This document shows, piece after piece, positions 1 through 14,099 of a stretch of 64,000 nucleotides of DNA (positions within the stretch are counted from its first letter, which is position 1; each line of letters opens with the position of its first letter). The DNA lies in NCBI RefSeq assembly GCF_046297595.1, contig NZ_JBKBHT010000008.1:86921-150920 (forward strand). Direction: 5' to 3'. The notes under the pieces were generated by a model. That model was not told where the DNA came from, did not search any database, and saw nothing but the letters and a program-made list of their open reading frames with translations. The position numbers and the translations under genes are program-made. This DNA is from Ferrovibrio sp046297595 (GTDB taxonomy: Bacteria; Pseudomonadota; Alphaproteobacteria; Ferrovibrionales; Ferrovibrionaceae).

Positions 1-1050
1 GAACGGGCGGGCGAGCATATCGCGCCGCTGCTGCGCCGGCCCTATGCCGTGATCGTCACCGACGAGAATGTGGCGGCGCGCCATCTCGACACGCTGAAAC
101 GCGCTCTGGCGCTGAAGAACATCGGCTGCGATGCGGTGGTGCTGCCGCCGGGCGAGAAGCAGAAATCCTATGCCGGTTTCGAGCAGCTCTGCGAGGCGCT
201 GCTGGCCCTGAAGGTTGAGCGCCGCGACCACGTCATCGCCCTGGGCGGCGGCGTGATCGGCGACCTGGTCGGCTTCGCCGCTTCGGTGCTGCGGCGGGGC
301 ATGGATTTCATCCAGGTGCCCACCTCGCTGCTGGCGCAGGTGGATTCTTCCGTGGGCGGGAAGACGGCGATCAACAGCCGCCAGGGCAAGAACCTGATCG
401 GCGCCTTCCACCAGCCGCGCCTGGTGCTGGCCGATGTGGCGCTGCTGGATACCCTGTCGCCGCGTGAGCTGCGCGCGGGCTATGCCGAGGTGGTGAAATA
501 CGGCCTGCTGGGCGATGCCGATTTCTTCGCCTGGCTGGAGACCAACGGCGCAAAACTGCTGGCCGGCGACATGGCCCTGCGCACGCAGGCCGTGGCGCGC
601 TGCTGCGCCCACAAGGCGCGCATCGTGGCGGCCGATGAGCGCGAGGAAGGCGAGCGCGCTCTGCTCAATCTGGGTCACACCTTCGGCCACGCGCTGGAGG
701 CCGAAACCGGATATTCCCAGCGCCTGCTACATGGCGAGGGCGTCGCCGTGGGCATGGGGCTGGCCTTCCGCCTGTCGGCGCGGCTGGGCCTGTGCGGCGA
801 CGACCTAGCGCCGCGCGTGGAACGCCATCTGGCGGAGAGCGGCCTGCCGGCGCGGCTGCGCGATGTCGATGGCGCCCGGCTGTTTTCGCCGGCCGTGCTG
901 CTGGAGCACATGAAGCAGGACAAGAAAGTGCGCGACGGCAAGCTGGTCTTCATCCTGGCCGAAGCCATCGGCCGCGCCGTGCAGCGCAACGACGTGGCGC
1001 CCGAGGCGGTGGAAATCCTGCTGCGCGAACAACTCGCCGCGGCAGCATAA
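1..1050 (+). CDS. aroB: 3-dehydroquinate synthase (5' end outside window)
   Basis: Cytoplasmic shikimate-pathway enzyme that converts DAHP to 3-dehydroquinate using NAD and a divalent metal. The frame is open from base 1 and reads ERAGEHIAPLLRRPYAVIVT before the first possible internal start (GTG at 49), so the gene begins upstream and about 30 N-terminal residues are missing. Family motifs are plain: PGEKQKSYAGF, the glycine-rich GGGVIGDLVGF, PTSLLAQVDSSVGGKTAIN, the metal-ligand stretch GHTFGHALE, and MKQDKKVRDGKLVFIL near the C-terminus. In alphaproteobacteria aroK usually lies directly upstream; that part is not visible here. The stop is 8 bases before the next start, so the two genes may share a transcript. 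Confidence 0.97.
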   Translation, partial: ERAGEHIAPLLRRPYAVIVTDENVAARHLDTLKRALALKNIGCDAVVLPPGEKQKSYAGFEQLCEALLALKVERRDHVIALGGGVIGDLVGFAASVLRRGMDFIQVPTSLLAQVDSSVGGKTAINSRQGKNLIGAFHQPRLVLADVALLDTLSPRELRAGYAEVVKYGLLGDADFFAWLETNGAKLLAGDMALRTQAVARCCAHKARIVAADEREEGERALLNLGHTFGHALEAETGYSQRLLHGEGVAVGMGLAFRLSARLGLCGDDLAPRVERHLAESGLPARLRDVDGARLFSPAVLLEHMKQDKKVRDGKLVFILAEAIGRAVQRNDVAPEAVEILLREQLAAAA

Positions 1051-1058
1051 GCGCCGCC

Positions 1059-1949
1059 ATGCCATTCGCCCTGATCGCCGAGGTCTTTTCGGTCATCGCG
1101 CCGCTATTCGTGCTGGCCGGTTTCGGCTGGCTGTGGGCGAAACGCGGCCGGCCCTTCCAGGTCGAGACCGTCAGCCTGCTCGCCACCAATATCGGCACGC
1201 CCTGCCTTGTGGTGCATAGCCTGCTGTCGTCGGAAATCGACCGTGGCATGCTGGGCACAATGGTGTTTGCCAGCATCGCGGCCCTGGCGACGGTGATGGC
1301 GATCAGTGCGCTGGCGTTGAAGCTGCTCGACCTGCCGGTGCGCAATTTCCTCTCGTCGCTCACCTTCCCGAATGCCGGCAATGCGGGCCTGTCACTCTGC
1401 CTGTTCGCCTATGGGCCGCAGGGCCTGGCACTAGGCATCCTGTTCTTTGCTGTGGCTTCACTGGGGAACTGGACGATCGGCCAGTCGATCATGGCCGGGC
1501 GCGGCAACCTGCGCGAGGTGCTGCGCTCGCCGATGATCTACGCGATCCTGTTCGGCATCCTGGGCAACATGATCGCGCTGCAGCCGCCGCTATGGGTGAT
1601 GCGCAGCCTGCAGGTGGCCGGCGGTATCGCCATTCCGCTGATGTTGCTTACCCTCGGCGTCTCGCTCGCGACCCTGAAGGTGCAGGATCTGAAAAACGGT
1701 CTGATCCTGTCGCTGCTGCGGCTGGGTCTGGGGATCGGGATCGGTTTTGGCCTCAGCTGGCTGCTGGGCCTGGAAGGGGCGGCGCGCGGCACATTCATCA
1801 TCCAGTGCGCCATGCCGGTGGCGGTGGTGAATTACGTGTTCGCCGTGCGCTTCAATCGCGATCCGGCCGCCACGGCCAGCCTGGTGGTGATCTCCACCCT
1901 GCTCAGTTTCGCGACTCTTCCTGTTCTGCTGCTGGCGGTTTTGCGCTGA
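1059..1949 (+). CDS. AEC family transporter (auxin efflux carrier type)
   Basis: A 296-residue integral membrane protein made almost entirely of hydrophobic helices (roughly ten), with the family's short polar breaks, for example FPNAGNAGLSLCLFAYG and IGTPCLVVHSLLSS. AEC proteins export small organic acids or similar compounds across the inner membrane; the substrate cannot be read from the sequence. The start at 1059 (MPFALIAEVF) is chosen because it begins with a membrane segment and follows the aroB stop by 8 bases; a much longer in-frame extension runs back through aroB and has no membrane character. The 3' end overlaps the convergent ribbon-helix-helix gene by 47 bases. Confidence 0.88.
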   Translation: MPFALIAEVFSVIAPLFVLAGFGWLWAKRGRPFQVETVSLLATNIGTPCLVVHSLLSSEIDRGMLGTMVFASIAALATVMAISALALKLLDLPVRNFLSSLTFPNAGNAGLSLCLFAYGPQGLALGILFFAVASLGNWTIGQSIMAGRGNLREVLRSPMIYAILFGILGNMIALQPPLWVMRSLQVAGGIAIPLMLLTLGVSLATLKVQDLKNGLILSLLRLGLGIGIGFGLSWLLGLEGAARGTFIIQCAMPVAVVNYVFAVRFNRDPAATASLVVISTLLSFATLPVLLLAVLR

Positions 1950-2292
1950 AACCGACCATGTCGCCATGGCCGTTCTGCCGGCCAAGCGCCTGGATGGTGG
2001 GCGATATCCCAGCCACGCCGACGCCGGAGCGCACCACGAAATAGGCCAGGATGGCGCTGCGTACCCGCGAGGTGAGTGTCTTTTCCCGACGCAGAGGGTC
2101 GCGGTCCACCTGGGTGGCGAAATTGTGCCGGTCGATGCCTTCCGCTGCGCAAATGGCATCCAGCGCCGCCCATTCCAGATGCTCCAGGCGGATGCTGGTG
2201 CGGCCCCGGCCCAGCCGCAGGTTGCGGGTCACCAGGCTCGGTCCGTTACCGGCGGCGGCAGATGCATGCTGTGGACGGCGGGTCATCGGCAT
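1903..2292 (-). CDS. Ribbon-helix-helix domain protein
   Basis: A 129-residue protein. Residues about 20-85 look like the RHH_4 type seen in many alphaproteobacteria: a beta-strand RNLRLGRGRTSIRLE followed by two helices (EWAALDAICAAEGI, TLTSRVRSAILAYFVV). Such proteins dimerise through the strand and bind DNA; the target is unknown. The last ~40 residues are low-complexity and polar. ATGs at 2292 and 2286 are both possible starts. The 3' end overlaps the convergent AEC transporter by 47 bases. The promoter directly upstream is unusually AT-rich, and a good -10 lies so close to the ATG that the mRNA may be nearly leaderless. Confidence 0.75.
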   Translation of the reverse strand: MPMTRRPQHASAAAGNGPSLVTRNLRLGRGRTSIRLEHLEWAALDAICAAEGIDRHNFATQVDRDPLRREKTLTSRVRSAILAYFVVRSGVGVAGISPTIQALGRQNGHGDMVGFSAKPPAAEQEESRN

Positions 2293-2300
2293 AACTGCAA

Positions 2301-2329
2301 CCTATAATGGATGATAAAAAAACTATCAA
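2301..2329 (-). promoter_or_regulatory. Candidate sigma70 promoter of the RHH gene
   Basis: Read on the minus strand, TTGATA (2329-2324) and TTATAG (2307-2302) are separated by 16 bases in a conspicuously AT-rich stretch. The transcript would begin only a few bases before the ATG at 2292. An inverted repeat TGCAACC / GGTTGCA (about 2296-2302 and 2337-2343) brackets the promoter and could be an autoregulatory site. Confidence 0.4.
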
Positions 2330-2418
2330 ATGAAAAGGTTGCATTATCCACATAAATCTGTCGCGGAAAGTTGCGTAATAGAATCAACCAGATGCAGAAT
2401 CGGGCCGGTTTGTCGCCA

Positions 2419-2724
2419 TTAAGCGCCGCTCCGGCTTCCAGCCTGGGTGGCGGCTTCCGCGGGGGTGAGGGCGGTGATCGCAAGGGCATGCACGCCATCG
2501 GCGAGTTCCGCCGCCAGCAGGCTGTAAATCTGCCGCTGGCGCTGCACCCGGGACTGGCCGGCGAAGCTTTCGGCCACGATTTTCAGGCGGAAATGGGTTT
2601 CCCCGGCGGGCAGGCCCTTCATGGCGGCGTGGCCGGCATGCATCGCGGATTCGTCAATCAGTTCCAGTGCCTGGGGCTGTAGGGCCCGGGTCAGATTGCT
2701 GCGGATACGCTCGGCCAGCGACAT
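2419..2724 (-). CDS. bolA: BolA family protein
   Basis: A 101-residue BolA/IbaG-like protein, part of the monothiol-glutaredoxin/BolA system for iron-sulfur trafficking in the cytoplasm. Visible features are the N-terminal helix SLAERIRSNLTRALQPQALELIDES, the loop HAGHAAMKGLPAGETHFRLKIV with conserved histidines, and FAGQSRVQRQRQIYSLLAAEL, which matches the family pattern F-G-S-x2-x2-HR-x-VY-x-LL. The start at 2724 is chosen over an ATG eight codons upstream because GGGGAG lies 8 bases before it. It is divergent from the J-domain gene, a pairing often seen in alphaproteobacteria next to cobS/cobT. Confidence 0.9.
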   Translation of the reverse strand: MSLAERIRSNLTRALQPQALELIDESAMHAGHAAMKGLPAGETHFRLKIVAESFAGQSRVQRQRQIYSLLAAELADGVHALAITALTPAEAATQAGSRSGA

Positions 2725-2830
2725 GACGAAAACTCCCCGATCGCTCAAGAAAAATGCAGGTCGGCTATAACCCTATGGCAGGGGCTATTGCCTTGCCAGT
2801 GTCACCCCTTCGACCCATACTTTCGCAGTC

Positions 2831-3445
2831 ATGTCGCGCGCACGCTCCGCCCAGCAGAAAATCTTTCTCGACGCCGAGGCGGAAGCCGCCTTCGGGCGGC
2901 GCGGGCTGCGTTGCTGCGATCATCCCGGCTGCCGGGAAGAAGGGCGTTTCCCCGCGCCGAAAAGCCGCGAGCCGCGTGACGGACGCTGGCATTTCTGTCT
3001 GGATCATGTGCGGCAATACAATGCAGGCTGGGATTTCTTCCGCGGCATGAGCGCCGACGATGTCGAGCGTTATCAGCGCCAGGATGTGCTGGGCCATCGC
3101 CCCACATGGCGTCTGGGCACCAAGCCGCAGCGCGAGGAACCGCAGGTCTGGGTCAAGGACGATCTGGGCATCCTGGCCGAGGTGGGCATCAAGCTCGGCG
3201 CAGGCCGCCGCAAGACCAAGGCCGAGCTACAGCTCGATCCGCGCGAACGCGACGCTCTGCTGCAGTTGGGCTTCGATCTGAGCAAACTAACGCTGCCGTT
3301 ACGGAAATCCGAGTTGAAGGCGCAGTACAAGCTGATGGTCAAACGCTACCATCCGGATGCCAATGGCGGCGACAAACAGGCCGAAGAACGGCTGAAAAGC
3401 ATTAACCAGGCCTATGCCTTTCTCCAGACCCGCGGTTATACTTGA
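2831..3445 (+). CDS. J-domain (DnaJ-like) protein with C-terminal J domain
   Basis: A 204-residue protein whose J domain is at the C-terminus (about residues 140-203), containing the Hsp70-stimulating HPD motif in KRYHPDANGGDK and the closing helix ERLKSINQAYAFLQ. The N-terminal part carries cysteines and a histidine (CCDHPGC, HFCLDH) that could bind a metal, followed by GWDFFRGMSADDVERYQRQD, a segment typical of this alphaproteobacterial family. It would act as a cytoplasmic co-chaperone for DnaK; the client is unknown. It lies immediately before cobS, a conserved position, so a role with the cobaltochelatase AAA+ complex is possible but not shown. Confidence 0.88.
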   Translation: MSRARSAQQKIFLDAEAEAAFGRRGLRCCDHPGCREEGRFPAPKSREPRDGRWHFCLDHVRQYNAGWDFFRGMSADDVERYQRQDVLGHRPTWRLGTKPQREEPQVWVKDDLGILAEVGIKLGAGRRKTKAELQLDPRERDALLQLGFDLSKLTLPLRKSELKAQYKLMVKRYHPDANGGDKQAEERLKSINQAYAFLQTRGYT

Positions 3446-3502
3446 ACAAATGATCTCCCCCACGGCGCGAATTCAAGCCCAAGCAAGAACCCGAGAGTGA
3501 CG

Positions 3503-4504
3503 ATGACGGCCCTTCAGACCAAGTCCGTTTCCATGCCGGCGAACGATCTGCCGGATATCACGGTTTCCGTGCGTGACGTATTCGGTATCGACAGCGACAT
3601 GAAGGTGCCCGCCTTCAGCCAGCCCACCGAACATGTGCCGGATCTGGATCCGAGCTATCGCTTCGACCGCGAAACCACGCTCGCGATCCTGGCCGGCTTC
3701 GCCTACAACCGCCGCGTCATGGTGCAGGGTTATCATGGCACCGGCAAATCCACCCATATCGAGCAGGTCGCCGCCCGCCTGAACTGGCCCTGCGTGCGCA
3801 TCAACCTCGACAGCCATATCAGCCGCATCGACCTGGTCGGCAAGGATGCCATCGTGCTGCGCGACGGCAAGCAGGTGACCGAATTCCGCGAAGGCATCCT
3901 GCCCTGGGCGTTGCAGTCGCCGGTGGCGCTGGTATTCGATGAATACGATGCCGGCCGCCCGGACATGATGTTCGTGATCCAGCGTATCCTGGAAGTCGAA
4001 GGCAAGCTCACCCTGCTCGACCAGAACCGCGTGATCCGCCCGCACAAGGCCTTCCGCCTGTTCGCCACCGCCAACACGGTCGGCCTGGGCGACACCACCG
4101 GGCTGTATCATGGCACGCAGCAGATCAACCAGGGCCAGATGGATCGCTGGAGCATCGTCTGCACGCTCAACTACCTGCCGGCCGAGGACGAGGTCGCCAT
4201 CGTGATGGCCAAGTCGCCGAGCTATACCGGCGAGCAGGGCAAGAAGACGATCCAGAACATGGTGGCCGTGGCCGAACTCACCCGCGCCGGCTTCATCAAT
4301 GGCGACATCTCGACCGTGATGAGCCCGCGTACGGTGATCACCTGGGCCGAGAATGCGCGCATCTTCGGCAGCGTCGGCTTCGCCTTCCGCCTCACCTTCC
4401 TCAACAAGTGCGACGAGCTGGAACGGCCGATGGTGGCCGAATACTACCAGCGCTGCTTCGGCGAGGAGTTGCCGGAAACCGCGGCCAAGGCCGATCTGAA
4501 CTGA
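3503..4504 (+). CDS. cobS: Cobaltochelatase subunit CobS (AAA+ ATPase)
   Basis: The 333-residue small AAA+ subunit of the aerobic cobaltochelatase, which with CobT powers CobN in inserting Co2+ into hydrogenobyrinate a,c-diamide during cobalamin synthesis. The family N-terminus (VSVRDVFGIDSDMKVPAFSQ) is followed by Walker A GYHGTGKST, Walker B ALVFDEYDAGRPD and a sensor region LFATANTVGLGDTTGLYHGT. ATG 3503 is preferred because GAGAG precedes it by 5 bases; a GTG at 3497 would add two residues. It is followed by cobT after 19 bases, clearly the same operon. CobN and the rest of the cobalamin pathway are not in this window. Confidence 0.96.
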   Translation: MTALQTKSVSMPANDLPDITVSVRDVFGIDSDMKVPAFSQPTEHVPDLDPSYRFDRETTLAILAGFAYNRRVMVQGYHGTGKSTHIEQVAARLNWPCVRINLDSHISRIDLVGKDAIVLRDGKQVTEFREGILPWALQSPVALVFDEYDAGRPDMMFVIQRILEVEGKLTLLDQNRVIRPHKAFRLFATANTVGLGDTTGLYHGTQQINQGQMDRWSIVCTLNYLPAEDEVAIVMAKSPSYTGEQGKKTIQNMVAVAELTRAGFINGDISTVMSPRTVITWAENARIFGSVGFAFRLTFLNKCDELERPMVAEYYQRCFGEELPETAAKADLN

Positions 4505-4523
4505 GCCGGGGCCGGCACACGCC

Positions 4524-6401
4524 ATGGCCAACAAGCCGGAAAGCCCGACCGAACCCTTCAAGCGCGCGCTGACCGCGGCGACGCGGGCGATCTCGCATGA
4601 TCGCGACCTGCAGGTCAGCTTCGGGCCGGAAACACCGGGTCTGCGCGGCAAGCGCGCCCGCCTGCCGGTGCCGGGCCGCGACCTGCCGGCGGCCGAGGTG
4701 GCGCAGATCCGCGGCATGGCCGATGCCATGGCCCTTCGCCTGCGTCATCACGACGATGGCCTGCATTCGCGCCTGCTGCCCCAGGGCGGGACCGCGCGCG
4801 CGGTGTTCGATGCTGTCGAGCAGGCGCGCGTGGAGGCGATCGGCGCGAACCGCATGGCCGGTGTGGCGCAGAACCTGAACGCTGCGCTGGAGGAACGCTG
4901 CCGCAGCAGAGGCTATGCCAAGATCGGCGACAGATCCGAAGCGCCCTTGGCCGATGTGCTGGGCCTGCTGGCGCGCGAGCGCCTGACCGGCGAGAAGATA
5001 CCCGCCCAGGCGCAGAAGATGGTTTCGCTGTGGCGCGACTGGATCGAGGAGAAGGGCGGCGCCGACCTGGACGAGATGCTGAACCGCATCGACGACCAGC
5101 GCGCCTTCGCCAAGGTGGCGCGCAAGCTGATCAAGGACCTCGAGCTGGTCGACGACGAAGACGGCGACCTGAACGACGAGGACGAAGGCGAGGACCAGGA
5201 CAGCCAGGGCCAGCAGCCGCAGAGCCAGTCCGACGGATCGGAATCAGAACAAGGCGAAGCCTCGTCCAGCGGCATGGAGCAGGCCGATGCCGCCGATGCC
5301 GCAGGCGGCGAGGCGGTCGAGATGGATGCCGAGGCCGGCATGGAGGAACAGGTGGCGGGCTCCGGCGAGGAAGCCGGCAAGGGTCGCCGCCCGCCCGGTT
5401 CCGACATGATGGGCCATAACCGCGAGGCGGTGTACAAGGCCTATACCAAGCAGTTCGACGAGGTGGTCGGCGCCGACGACCTGTGCGATGCCGAGGAACT
5501 CGGCCGCCTGCGTCATCACCTGGACCAGCAGCTTTCCAACCTGCAATCCGTGGTTGGTAAGCTGGCCAACCGGCTGCAGCGTCGCCTGATGGCCAAGCAG
5601 TCGCGGTCGTGGCATTTCGATCTTGAGGAGGGCATCCTCGATGCGGCGCGCCTGGCCCGCGTGGTGGCCAACCCGACCCTGCCGCTCAGCTACAAGCAGG
5701 AAAGCGATACCGATTTCCGCGATACCGTTGTCACCCTGCTGATTGACAATTCCGGTTCCATGCGTGGCCGTCCGATCACCGTGGCTGCGATGTGCGCCGA
5801 CATCCTGGCCCGCACGCTGGAGCGTTGTGCGGTGAAGGTCGAGATCCTCGGCTTTACCACGCGCGCCTGGAAGGGCGGCCAGAGCCGCGAGAAATGGCTT
5901 TCCGACAACAAGCCGGCCCAGCCCGGCCGTTTGAACGACCTGCGGCACATCGTCTACAAGGGCGCCGACGCGCCCTGGCGCCGCGCCCGCCGCAACCTCG
6001 GCCTGATGCTGCGCGAGGGCCTGCTGAAGGAAAACATCGACGGCGAGGCGCTGATGTGGGCGCATGACCGCCTGCTGGCCCGCACGGAACAGCGCCGCAT
6101 CCTGATGGTGATCTCGGACGGCGCTCCGGTCGACGATTCGACGCTGTCGGTCAATCCGGGCAATTACCTCGACCGGCATCTGCGCGAGGTGATCGACTGG
6201 ATCGAGAAGCGCTCACCGGTCGAGCTTACCGCCATTGGCATCGGCCACGATGTCACGCGCTATTACAAACGCGCCGTCACCATCGTTGATGCCGAGCAGC
6301 TCGGCGGCGTGATGATGGAAAAACTAGCCGAACTGTTTGACGAGACACCGCCGATGCAAAAACCCGCACGGGGCAGGGCTGGCGGCCGCCGCGCCGCCTG
6401 A
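4524..6401 (+). CDS. cobT: Cobaltochelatase subunit CobT
   Basis: A 625-residue partner of CobS in the aerobic cobaltochelatase, the usual length. There is an N-terminal helical domain (to about residue 200). A long acidic, low-complexity linker follows (roughly 210-290, rich in D, E, Q, S and G). The C-terminal von Willebrand A domain has the metal-binding MIDAS motif LLIDNSGSMRG and later LMVISDGAPVDDS. The acidic linker followed by a MIDAS domain parallels the ChlD/BchD subunit of magnesium chelatase. The C-terminus is basic (KPARGRAGGRRAA). It converges on the large kinase gene with only 27 bases between stops. Confidence 0.96.
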   Translation: MANKPESPTEPFKRALTAATRAISHDRDLQVSFGPETPGLRGKRARLPVPGRDLPAAEVAQIRGMADAMALRLRHHDDGLHSRLLPQGGTARAVFDAVEQARVEAIGANRMAGVAQNLNAALEERCRSRGYAKIGDRSEAPLADVLGLLARERLTGEKIPAQAQKMVSLWRDWIEEKGGADLDEMLNRIDDQRAFAKVARKLIKDLELVDDEDGDLNDEDEGEDQDSQGQQPQSQSDGSESEQGEASSSGMEQADAADAAGGEAVEMDAEAGMEEQVAGSGEEAGKGRRPPGSDMMGHNREAVYKAYTKQFDEVVGADDLCDAEELGRLRHHLDQQLSNLQSVVGKLANRLQRRLMAKQSRSWHFDLEEGILDAARLARVVANPTLPLSYKQESDTDFRDTVVTLLIDNSGSMRGRPITVAAMCADILARTLERCAVKVEILGFTTRAWKGGQSREKWLSDNKPAQPGRLNDLRHIVYKGADAPWRRARRNLGLMLREGLLKENIDGEALMWAHDRLLARTEQRRILMVISDGAPVDDSTLSVNPGNYLDRHLREVIDWIEKRSPVELTAIGIGHDVTRYYKRAVTIVDAEQLGGVMMEKLAELFDETPPMQKPARGRAGGRRAA

Positions 6402-6428
6402 CCGCCACCACCCGCATCAGACCGGACG

Positions 6429-11726
<5,298 letters not shown>

Positions 11727-11763
11727 CCTGGGATATCAGTGACGTGCGGGGCTGTGGAAAAGC

Positions 11764-12789
11764 ATGCGGGCCATCATGAAAGCCAAATCTAAACAATTGA
11801 TAAGTCTAGCACTGCTTCTGCTGCTGGCTATCGGCCAGCCGCTGGCCGGCCCCGGGGCGCAGGCGGGGGCGCGGGCCGAGCCGCTCGCTGTGCGCAGCGT
11901 CCCGCTGGAACTGCTCCCCGGCCAGGCCGAGCAGGCGGAACTGGGGCGGCTGCGCTATCTGGGCGGCCTCGTCCTGGCGGCCGAAGGCGATGTTTTTGGC
12001 GGATATTCCGGGATTGCCGTGGATTTCGATGGCGGCGGGCTCTGGGCCATTTCCGATCTGGGTCATTGGCTGCGGCTGGATTTCGCCCGGGATGCAGCCG
12101 GCCTTCCCGTTGACGTGATGCAGGCCCGGCATCTGCCGCTGGCCGATGCCCGGGGCCAGCCGGTCACCCGTAAATCGCTGAGCGATGCCGAGGCCCTGCG
12201 CCGCCTGCCCGACGGGTCGTGGCTGGTGGGTTTCGAGCGTGCCCATCGGTTCTGGACCTATGCCGAACCCGGCGGCCCGGCCCAATACACCCTGCCCGTG
12301 CCGCCGGGCTTTGAAACGCAGCCCGACAATGGCGGGGCCGAGGCCGTGGCCGTTTGGCCCAATGGCGATCTGCTGGTGCTGAGCGAGGAGAAGGAGTCCG
12401 GACCAGGCCATACATCCGTATGGCTGCACCAGGGCGGGATGCAGGGCGGTGCATGGTCGGACCTGTCCTGGCCGGTCCGCGATGGTTTCAAGCCGACCGA
12501 TGCCGTCGCCTTGCCCGATGGCGACGTTCTCGTGCTGGAACGCTACTTCACGCCGCTGACCGGACCGAAGGCCCGTATCAGCCGCGTGACCATGGCCTCC
12601 ATCCGGCCGGATGCGGTGCTGCAACCGGAAACGCTGGCGGAATGGGCGCGGCCATACTCGGTCGACAACATGGAAGCGCTGGATATGCGCCGCGCCGATG
12701 ACGGCAGCCTGTGGCTCTATGTGATGTCGGACGACAACCGCAACAGCCTGCAGCGCACGCTGCTGATGGTGTTCAGGCTGGAGAAATGA
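11764..12789 (+). CDS. Secreted esterase-like phytase family protein (copy 1)
   Basis: A 341-residue exported protein with a signal peptide (SLALLLLLAIGQPLAG, then AGARAEP). The mature part matches the PF13449 phytase-like esterase family, a beta-propeller fold. Visible family motifs are GGYSGIAVDFDGGGLWAISD, PDNGGAEAVAVWPNGDLLVLSE, FKPTDAVALPDGDVLVLER, YSVDNMEALDM and YVMSDDN. Predicted periplasmic; activity on a phosphate or carboxyl ester is inferred from the family name only. ATG 11764 has GGA close upstream; ATG 11776 (MKAKSKQL) would give an equally good signal peptide. A paralogue follows after a 100-base gap. Confidence 0.8.
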   Translation: MRAIMKAKSKQLISLALLLLLAIGQPLAGPGAQAGARAEPLAVRSVPLELLPGQAEQAELGRLRYLGGLVLAAEGDVFGGYSGIAVDFDGGGLWAISDLGHWLRLDFARDAAGLPVDVMQARHLPLADARGQPVTRKSLSDAEALRRLPDGSWLVGFERAHRFWTYAEPGGPAQYTLPVPPGFETQPDNGGAEAVAVWPNGDLLVLSEEKESGPGHTSVWLHQGGMQGGAWSDLSWPVRDGFKPTDAVALPDGDVLVLERYFTPLTGPKARISRVTMASIRPDAVLQPETLAEWARPYSVDNMEALDMRRADDGSLWLYVMSDDNRNSLQRTLLMVFRLEK

Positions 12790-12831
12790 CCGCGCATACA
12801 AGCGTAAGTTTTTGAGAATCGGCATAAAAAT

Positions 12832-12853
12832 CCGAAACACAAGTTCCGGTTTT
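12832..12853 (+). terminator. Weak hairpin plus T-run after phytase-like gene 1
   Basis: CCGAAAC (12832-12838), loop ACAA, GTTCCGG (12843-12849) with one mismatch, followed by TTTT. It may partly separate the two phytase-like genes. Confidence 0.4.
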
Positions 12854-12891
12854 GCATCTAGCTTTGCGCAAACGGATAAGGGGGGGTGCCT

Positions 12892-14031
12892 ATGAAACCC
12901 GTTGTCTCGTGTGTTCTGAGCATTTTCTTGATGGCCTGCGCAGCGAATGCAATCGCGCAGCAGTCAATCGAGATAAAGCCTTTAAAGCCCAATAGGACGG
13001 CATGGCCGCAGCCAGAGATCGTCAGCAATTATGGGAACCTTCAGTATCTGGGTGGTCTGGGGTTTGATTTTAAACCACCCGAAGGGTGCTTTGGATTATG
13101 CGGCGGCTATTCTGGAATGACCATTCATCCAGATGGAAAAAAACTGACCCTTGTGTCGGATAATAATCACTGGCTGGAAGTAGATCTGGCGCTCAATAAT
13201 GAAGGTTTGCCGATTGGATTCGCTGGTAAAGCAACGGTGACGAAGATGAGCGGAGTGCCGGCAAATCATCATGCTGAGTCTCTTCGTCGCGTCGAGAAGG
13301 GATGGCTTCTGTCATTCGAGGTCGATGACCGTAGGCCTGCCGAGAGTGATAAAATTCTCGTTTTGGCGGATGAGAAGAAACGCTTCAATCCTGTTTCTGG
13401 CCTTGAGGCTGTTGCAAAAAGCTTGGCTGCTGACAATGGCCTTGAGGCTGTTGCCTTGCTCAAAGATGGCGGCATGTTGCTGTTTGAGGAAGGCCGCAAG
13501 CAGAATGCAGGGCATTCTTGCGTCTGGTATCAGGCGGCGAATGGGGCTGTTGTTGGCATGGCTTGGCCAGTGGACGATGAATTCCGGCCCACTGATGCTG
13601 TTGCTACAAAAAACGACGCGGTACTCGTGCTTGAACGGCGTTTCCCATACAACCACAAAGGCCAAACTATCTATTTTACATCGGCTCGATTGCGCTTGAT
13701 AACGCCAGACGCCATTCAGGCCAGCCTAAAGCATGCATCTATGCAATCTGAGAATTGCAGCCCGGGAAACGGCGTCCCAGTTTTGGAGCCTCAGCCGGGC
13801 AAGCTCTTGTTGATGAAGGGTGAGGTCGTCAAAGGGAAAGATGATCCTCGCAGTCCGCTGGATAACATGGAAGGTATCGACGTGCGGTGTGTCAGGGCAC
13901 CTGATAATAGGGACAAGGTTCTCTGGATTTACATGAACTCTGACGATAACCTGAACGCAGACCAACAAACGACTATGCTGCTGGTCTTTCAGTCGAACAA
14001 TGCCGAGTTAAACAAGGCCGCCTGCGGCTGA
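12892..14031 (+). CDS. Secreted esterase-like phytase family protein (copy 2, atypical composition)
   Basis: A 379-residue paralogue of the preceding gene with the same motif order: QYLGGLGFDF, GGYSGMTIHPDGKKLTLVSD, DNGLEAVALLKDGGMLLFEE, FRPTDAVATKNDAVLVLER, SPLDNMEGIDV and MNSDDNLN. The signal peptide ends near ACAANAIAQQ; MACAANA might also be a lipobox-like context. Base and codon use are visibly more AT-rich than in copy 1 (many AAA, GAT, TTG codons), so copy 2 looks acquired from another genome rather than freshly duplicated. The start at 12892 has a G-rich Shine-Dalgarno (AAGGGGGGG). It contains extra cysteines (CFGLCGG, ENCSPG, VRC, AACG) that copy 1 lacks, consistent with disulfides in the periplasm. 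Confidence 0.78.
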   Translation: MKPVVSCVLSIFLMACAANAIAQQSIEIKPLKPNRTAWPQPEIVSNYGNLQYLGGLGFDFKPPEGCFGLCGGYSGMTIHPDGKKLTLVSDNNHWLEVDLALNNEGLPIGFAGKATVTKMSGVPANHHAESLRRVEKGWLLSFEVDDRRPAESDKILVLADEKKRFNPVSGLEAVAKSLAADNGLEAVALLKDGGMLLFEEGRKQNAGHSCVWYQAANGAVVGMAWPVDDEFRPTDAVATKNDAVLVLERRFPYNHKGQTIYFTSARLRLITPDAIQASLKHASMQSENCSPGNGVPVLEPQPGKLLLMKGEVVKGKDDPRSPLDNMEGIDVRCVRAPDNRDKVLWIYMNSDDNLNADQQTTMLLVFQSNNAELNKAACG

Positions 14032-14044
14032 GGCCATAAAACGA

Positions 14045-14076
14045 AAACGCCGCCGGCATCTCTGCCGGCGGCGTTT
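14045..14076. terminator. Bidirectional rho-independent terminator
   Basis: A perfect 14-base stem AAACGCCGCCGGCA (14045-14058) / TGCCGGCGGCGTTT (14063-14076) with a TCTC loop lies between the convergent phytase-like gene and rpmB. A- and T-tracts at the stem ends suit both directions. Confidence 0.85.
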
Positions 14077-14099
14077 GCAATCCCGAAGGATGAAGAGCT

